Shown here piece after piece: positions 4,664 through 7,962 of a stretch of DNA of 7,962 bases (the first letter of the stretch is position 1; every line of letters starts with the position of its first letter). The stretch is from JAIBJP01 sp035601195 (lineage in GTDB: Bacteria; Actinomycetota; Thermoleophilia; Gaiellales; Gaiellaceae). The translations under genes and the position numbers were made by a program. The notes beneath the pieces were generated by a model that saw only the letters and a list, made by a program, of their open reading frames with translations, was not told where the DNA came from and ran no database searches. The stretch covers positions 1 through 7,962 of the forward strand of contig DATNOU010000026.1 of the NCBI GenBank assembly GCA_035601195.1, written 5' to 3'.

Positions 4664-7468
4664 CTAGCTGCCCGGGGCGCCGTCGCCGGCGAGCGCAGCG
4701 GTCAAGTGGCGCCTCGAGGCGACTCCGAGCTTCGGAAAGATCGAACGCAAGTGCGCGCCGACGGTCCGATGAGAGAGGTACAGCTTCTGACCGATCTCCC
4801 TATTCGTCAGCCCTTCGGCAGCCATCCGCGCGATCTGCAGCTCTTGCGGTGTGAGCTGATCCCGCGCCCCGAGCGTACGCGGCCGGCTGGTCTCGCCAGA
4901 CGCACGTAACTCCTGACGCGCTCGCTCGCCCCAGGACACGACGCCGAGCGCGTCGAATCCCTCGCGCGCCGCGCGTAGCGACACGCGAGACTCTGCGACT
5001 CGCCGCTGGCGACGGAGCCACGCGCCATAGGCGAGAAGCAAGCGCGCTCTATCGAACGGCCAGCGGCTCAGGTCAGCCTCGAGTCCAGCTTGGAAGAACG
5101 CTTCAGCCTCGGCATCGTCGGCGAGTAACGCACGGGCATGTCGCATCGCGACGTGAAGCCAGGGAGACGGCGTTCGCTCGGCAAGCCGCTCGATGTCTTG
5201 CATCACTGCGCGAACCTGATCGGTGTGACCGCTGTACACCGCGGCCTCCGCGAGGTTTCCGATCGCCCAGCAGGACTCCATCCGGTGGTAGGCGGGATCG
5301 CTCGGGTTGAACATACGCCGGAGCTGCGTATACGCATCGTCATGACGGCCGGCTCCGAGCGCCGTGAGACCGCGCGCCAGCTGCACGACCGAGAGCACGG
5401 CCCTCGCTCCGAACTGCAGACCGACTCGTTCAGCCCGGGTGGCCATAGCCTCGGCGGCGTCGTCGTCTCCGCGTAGGCCGGCCAGGATCGACATCGCGAC
5501 CTGCGCGCCTGCTCCCCAGATGGGCTGACCCGTCTCTTGGGCCAAGCGGTCGGCTTCCTCTGCATCGGGCATGGCCACGTCCCAGCGCCCGATATGGATC
5601 TCGGACCAGGCTCGCAGCACGAGCGCCTGAGCCAATGAACCCAGCCGGCCCTGCTCTCTCAACCCGGCCACCGAGGCAGTGGCGAATCCCTCCGCGAGAT
5701 CGAAGGCCCCGACCGTGGCAGCGGCCGCGCTCAGGAGCCACATGTCGTCGGGCTCGGCCGGATCCGGCGTCACGCGCGACACGCGGTCGACGACGACCTC
5801 GCCTCGTTCGATCGGGGCCGCGTACGCGAGGACGGCCAGGAGCCAGGGATCGTCTGCGCGGACCGGCAGCCGTTCGGCGACCGCGACGATCTCGTCACTC
5901 AGCTCGTTTTCGCGATCGGCCCAAAAGCCGCTCGTCGCCGCGGCCCACAACAGCCGAAGCGCAAGAGCCGTGTCTCCCGCGACTCCAACCCGCGATCCCG
6001 TCTCGAGGAGCGAGCGCATTCGCGTCGTATCACCCGGCGGCCCCGGGTCGGACATCACGCGTATCCATGACAACCGGCCCTGGTCGAGTGGTGCCATCGC
6101 TAGAGATTCGGCTTCTCGTAGAAGGCGGGCGGCGACGTCCATGCGCCCCAACTCGACCGCCAACTCAGCGGCCCGCAGGAGGCGCCCCGCTTTCAGCTCG
6201 CGGTTGCCACTCAGCTGCGTCGCACGCTCCAAAGCTGCGACTGCAGACGCAAATGCCCCGCGGCGTCGGGCTTCTTCTGCGACCGCCTCGAGCTCGAGCG
6301 CCACGCCCTCGTCCTCACCAATCGTCGCCGCCGCACGGTGCCACACGCTTCGACCTGGTCGGCCGGCCAGCACCTCCGATAGCGCGGCGTGCACGGCTTG
6401 ACGGTCCATCGCGCTTGCCGCCTGGTAGACGGCGCTGCGCACCAACGGATGCCGAAAGCGCACGTGCACGTTGTCGACCTCAGCCAAGCGGGCCGAGATC
6501 GCGGGGCTGAACGCGTCCGTGCCGACCGCCGCTCCCTCGATGATCGCAGTGGCGCTCAGCACTTCGGCCAGCGACACGTCATCGTCGGCGGCCGCGACGA
6601 GCAATAGCGTCTGTGTCCCTCGGGGAAGCTCTGGCAATCGGGCAGCGAAGGCGCCCTCAAGCCGCGCGGAGAGCGGCAGCTGATCAGGCAGCATCGTTCC
6701 TTCCCATGCACGAAGCCCAAGCGCAACGGGCAGCTCGATCAGCGCGAGCGGATTGCCAGCAGCCTCTGAGAGCACTCGCTCGCGCACAGTCGGTAGAAGA
6801 TCGGGGGCATGGCCGTCGAGGAGCTCGACGGCAGAAGCCTCGTCGAGCGGCGGAAGGCGCATCTCGTCGAGGCCGGCCGTCTCGAACACGCTCTCGCTGC
6901 CCTCGCGGAGAGCGACCAACAGCAGAATCGGCTCCATCTGCACGCGCCGCGCGACGAACGCCAGCACCTCGCTCGTCGAACGGTCGAGCCACTGCGCATC
7001 CTCAGCGATCAGCAATAGCGGCGCCCGCTCCGCGACATCGCAGAGCAAGTCGAGCGTAGCGAGCGCGATCAGGAAGAGATCTGGCGCCGCGGTCTCGGCC
7101 ATCCCGAACGCTGCCTCGAGCGCTGTCCGCTGGGGGAACGGAAGCTTGTCGAGGTCGGCAAGCAGCGGCTGCAACAGCTGGTGCAGGCCCGCAAAGGGCA
7201 AGTGCGCTTCCGACTGCGCCCCAATCGTCCTCAGCACCACCACGCCGCGCGCACTCGCGCTCCTGCTCACCGCTTCCAGGAGGGATGACTTCCCTACCCC
7301 GGCCTCGCCACGAACCACGACCGCGACGCCGCGGGCGTGAATTCGCTCGATCAGCTCATTGAGAGCGTTGATCTCGGACTCGCGCCCGTACAAGGGCAGA
7401 ATCGCCACCGCCAGATCATCGCCTTCCACCCGCGCGACCGGCAAACCGCTGGCGGTGGATGCGTTCAC
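4664..7468 (-). CDS. Large ATP-binding LuxR-family transcriptional regulator (LAL/MalT-like)
   Basis: The 934-residue product has the LAL layout. An N-terminal AAA/STAND ATPase carries Walker A GEAGVGKSS (54-62, K60, S61), Walker B LLLIAEDAQWLD (151-162, acidic pair E156/D157) and a sensor-like LLLVALREGS at about 183-192. A long, mostly helical TPR-like middle of about 550 residues probably senses a ligand. A C-terminal LuxR HTH spans 872-926 (LTPQELQIARMAAEGLTNRE, recognition part SHRTVGAHLRSIF). Its length is typical of the family (about 850-950). Such proteins are ATP- and ligand-dependent activators in the cytoplasm. The GTG at 7468 is the first start codon after an upstream in-frame stop near 7597; it lacks a clear ribosome site, and family members often begin close to LYGRES (residue 26), so the exact start is uncertain. 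It lies upstream of, and co-directional with, the hydrolase pair, which it may control. Confidence 0.9.
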   Translation of the reverse strand: MNASTASGLPVARVEGDDLAVAILPLYGRESEINALNELIERIHARGVAVVVRGEAGVGKSSLLEAVSRSASARGVVVLRTIGAQSEAHLPFAGLHQLLQPLLADLDKLPFPQRTALEAAFGMAETAAPDLFLIALATLDLLCDVAERAPLLLIAEDAQWLDRSTSEVLAFVARRVQMEPILLLVALREGSESVFETAGLDEMRLPPLDEASAVELLDGHAPDLLPTVRERVLSEAAGNPLALIELPVALGLRAWEGTMLPDQLPLSARLEGAFAARLPELPRGTQTLLLVAAADDDVSLAEVLSATAIIEGAAVGTDAFSPAISARLAEVDNVHVRFRHPLVRSAVYQAASAMDRQAVHAALSEVLAGRPGRSVWHRAAATIGEDEGVALELEAVAEEARRRGAFASAVAALERATQLSGNRELKAGRLLRAAELAVELGRMDVAARLLREAESLAMAPLDQGRLSWIRVMSDPGPPGDTTRMRSLLETGSRVGVAGDTALALRLLWAAATSGFWADRENELSDEIVAVAERLPVRADDPWLLAVLAYAAPIERGEVVVDRVSRVTPDPAEPDDMWLLSAAAATVGAFDLAEGFATASVAGLREQGRLGSLAQALVLRAWSEIHIGRWDVAMPDAEEADRLAQETGQPIWGAGAQVAMSILAGLRGDDDAAEAMATRAERVGLQFGARAVLSVVQLARGLTALGAGRHDDAYTQLRRMFNPSDPAYHRMESCWAIGNLAEAAVYSGHTDQVRAVMQDIERLAERTPSPWLHVAMRHARALLADDAEAEAFFQAGLEADLSRWPFDRARLLLAYGAWLRRQRRVAESRVSLRAAREGFDALGVVSWGERARQELRASGETSRPRTLGARDQLTPQELQIARMAAEGLTNREIGQKLYLSHRTVGAHLRSIFPKLGVASRRHLTAALAGDGAPGS

Positions 7469-7499
7469 TACGATGGATCCGCTTACTACCTGGAATGGT

Positions 7500-7730
7500 T
7501 CAGGGTCGGTGCTGACGGATGCCCCGGCGGCAGAAGAGATGAGCAGGCACGTCGAAACAGCGTCGCTGCAAGCTCTTGCGGCCGCCCTGCTCGATCAGCC
7601 CGCGCACGTACACAAGCGCGTTCTCGCGCTGCCGCCGAAGCGGCAACCGCGCCGCCACCCCCTCAACAGAGCCGAGCAGCCGGTCACGAACCTCGACCGC
7701 CGACACCTTAACTGCAACCGCCGTCTCCAT
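7500..7730 (-). pseudogene. IS701-family transposase, 5' remnant with frameshift
   Basis: The ATG at 7730 has GAGGAGG five bases upstream on the minus strand. The product VRDRLLGSVEGVAARLPL, then YVRGLIEQGGRKSLQ, resembles the conserved N-terminus of IS701-type DDE transposases, where GRKSLQ is usually followed by PTLFRL. Here the frame goes astray right after KSLQ. Restoring one C near 7565 (CAGC[C]GACGCTG) yields KSLQPTLFR, so a one-base deletion is likely. After about 7552 no family match remains, and the frame ends at 7500, 32 bases before the regulator start. The catalytic DDE core is absent, so it cannot transpose. Family recognition is from memory of the motif. Confidence 0.6.
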
Positions 7731-7738
7731 CAGCTCCT

Positions 7739-7776
7739 CCTCGAACGATGACCGCCGACGCGGAAACCGTTCGAGG
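7739..7776. repeat. 9-bp inverted repeat overlapping the transposase ribosome site
   Basis: CCTCGAACG (7739-7747) and CGTTCGAGG (7768-7776) are perfect reverse complements 20 bases apart. Transcribed leftward, the arm nearer the transposase start includes the first bases of GAGGAGG, so the folded RNA would hide the ribosome site. Insertion sequences often protect themselves from read-through transcription this way. It may also mark the region of the element's outer end. Confidence 0.5.
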
Positions 7777-7805
7777 CGAAACCACTGGACCCGCTAACAA
7801 AGTCC

Positions 7806-7823
7806 CACTACTAGGCTTTCCGC
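7806..7823 (+). promoter_or_regulatory. Possible leaderless promoter of the cupin gene
   Basis: The cupin ATG at 7824 has no Shine-Dalgarno sequence. TACTAG at 7809-7814 could serve as a -10, with transcription starting within a few bases of the ATG. Leaderless starts are common in actinobacteria. No clear -35 is seen, so this is weak. Confidence 0.22.
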
Positions 7824-7962
7824 ATGAAGATCTTCAATCTCAACGCAGACGAGTGGGATCGCACGGAAGAGCGCGAGGGCTGGCGCTTCAAGGACGCCTG
7901 GGTCGGCGCGCACACCGACGCCGAGCTGATCGGCGCGAGCATGTACGAGGTCGAGCCGGGTA
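7824..7962 (+). CDS. Cupin domain protein, 3'-truncated by the window edge
   Basis: The frame from the ATG at 7824 stays open to the end of the window, giving 46 residues. It begins MKIFNLNADEWDRTEE, then REGWRFKDAWVG, and ends ELIGASMYEVEPG. The final block matches the first strands of small actinobacterial cupins, in which GASLYELEPG is normally followed by the metal-binding HxH motif just beyond this window. Such proteins are single-domain beta-barrels, often metal-binding, with varied and mostly unknown roles. It diverges from the transposase remnant and the regulator, with about 93 bases between the two ATGs. The metal ligands themselves cannot be checked here. Confidence 0.65.
   Translation, partial: MKIFNLNADEWDRTEEREGWRFKDAWVGAHTDAELIGASMYEVEPG

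Noticed and set aside
5635..7340. Several long plus-strand frames across the regulator
   Set aside because: All are antisense to the 934-residue regulator, whose Walker and HTH motifs fix the coding strand. They are Arg/Ser/Pro-rich shadows.
1..7962. CRISPR array or tandem repeats
   Set aside because: No regularly spaced direct repeats were seen anywhere; only the two 19-base operators recur.

Overview
The window is GC-rich throughout, with dense G/C third positions and long antisense shadow frames. It carries families typical of Actinomycetota: a DUF429 protein, an HTH plus Clp_N-type protein, a large LuxR/LAL regulator, an IS701-like transposase remnant and a leaderless-looking cupin gene. 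A soil-type actinobacterium, perhaps of the Thermoleophilia/Solirubrobacterales kind, is my best guess. That lineage call is inference from family content, not a measured placement.

Left part (1-2180). A DUF429 gene cut by the window edge is followed 9 bases later by an unrecognised gene, both on the plus strand. The second gene loses its natural C-terminus at about 1320, exactly where the convergent minus-strand HTH/Clp_N gene also loses its own C-terminus. This looks like a deletion or rearrangement joint. Upstream of the Clp_N-type gene are two copies of a 19-base inverted repeat (CGTCAA-N7-TTGACG), one overlapping the -35 and one the -10 of a good promoter. A SnoaL/NTF2-like gene on the minus strand lies just beyond.

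Middle (2181-2821). This 640-base stretch has no convincing gene. It contains the 3' half of a tRNA-Thr(GGU), from the anticodon loop to the acceptor strand, with no 5' half. That is the signature of one end of an integrated element. By the usual geometry the element would lie to the left and chromosomal DNA to the right. A perfect 8-bp hairpin near 2709-2727 may end the operon to its right.

Right part (2822-7468, minus strand). A 934-residue ATP-binding LuxR-family regulator is followed, after a 130-base gap, by a two-gene unit. That unit encodes an alpha/beta hydrolase and an MBL-fold hydrolase whose start overlaps the hydrolase stop (GTGA). The gap holds a candidate promoter with a 14-base palindrome centred about 43-44 bases upstream of the predicted start of transcription, the position expected for an activator. 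A simple reading is that the regulator controls a small hydrolytic or detoxifying operon. The substrate is unknown.

Right end (7469-7962). A frameshifted 5' remnant of an IS701-family transposase gene sits directly upstream of the regulator. Next to it is a 9-bp inverted repeat that could mask the transposase ribosome binding site. A plus-strand cupin gene then runs off the window.

I see no clearly new multi-gene system. The most informative points are the twin operators, the shared truncation joint, the tRNA-Thr half-site and the palindrome in front of the hydrolase operon.
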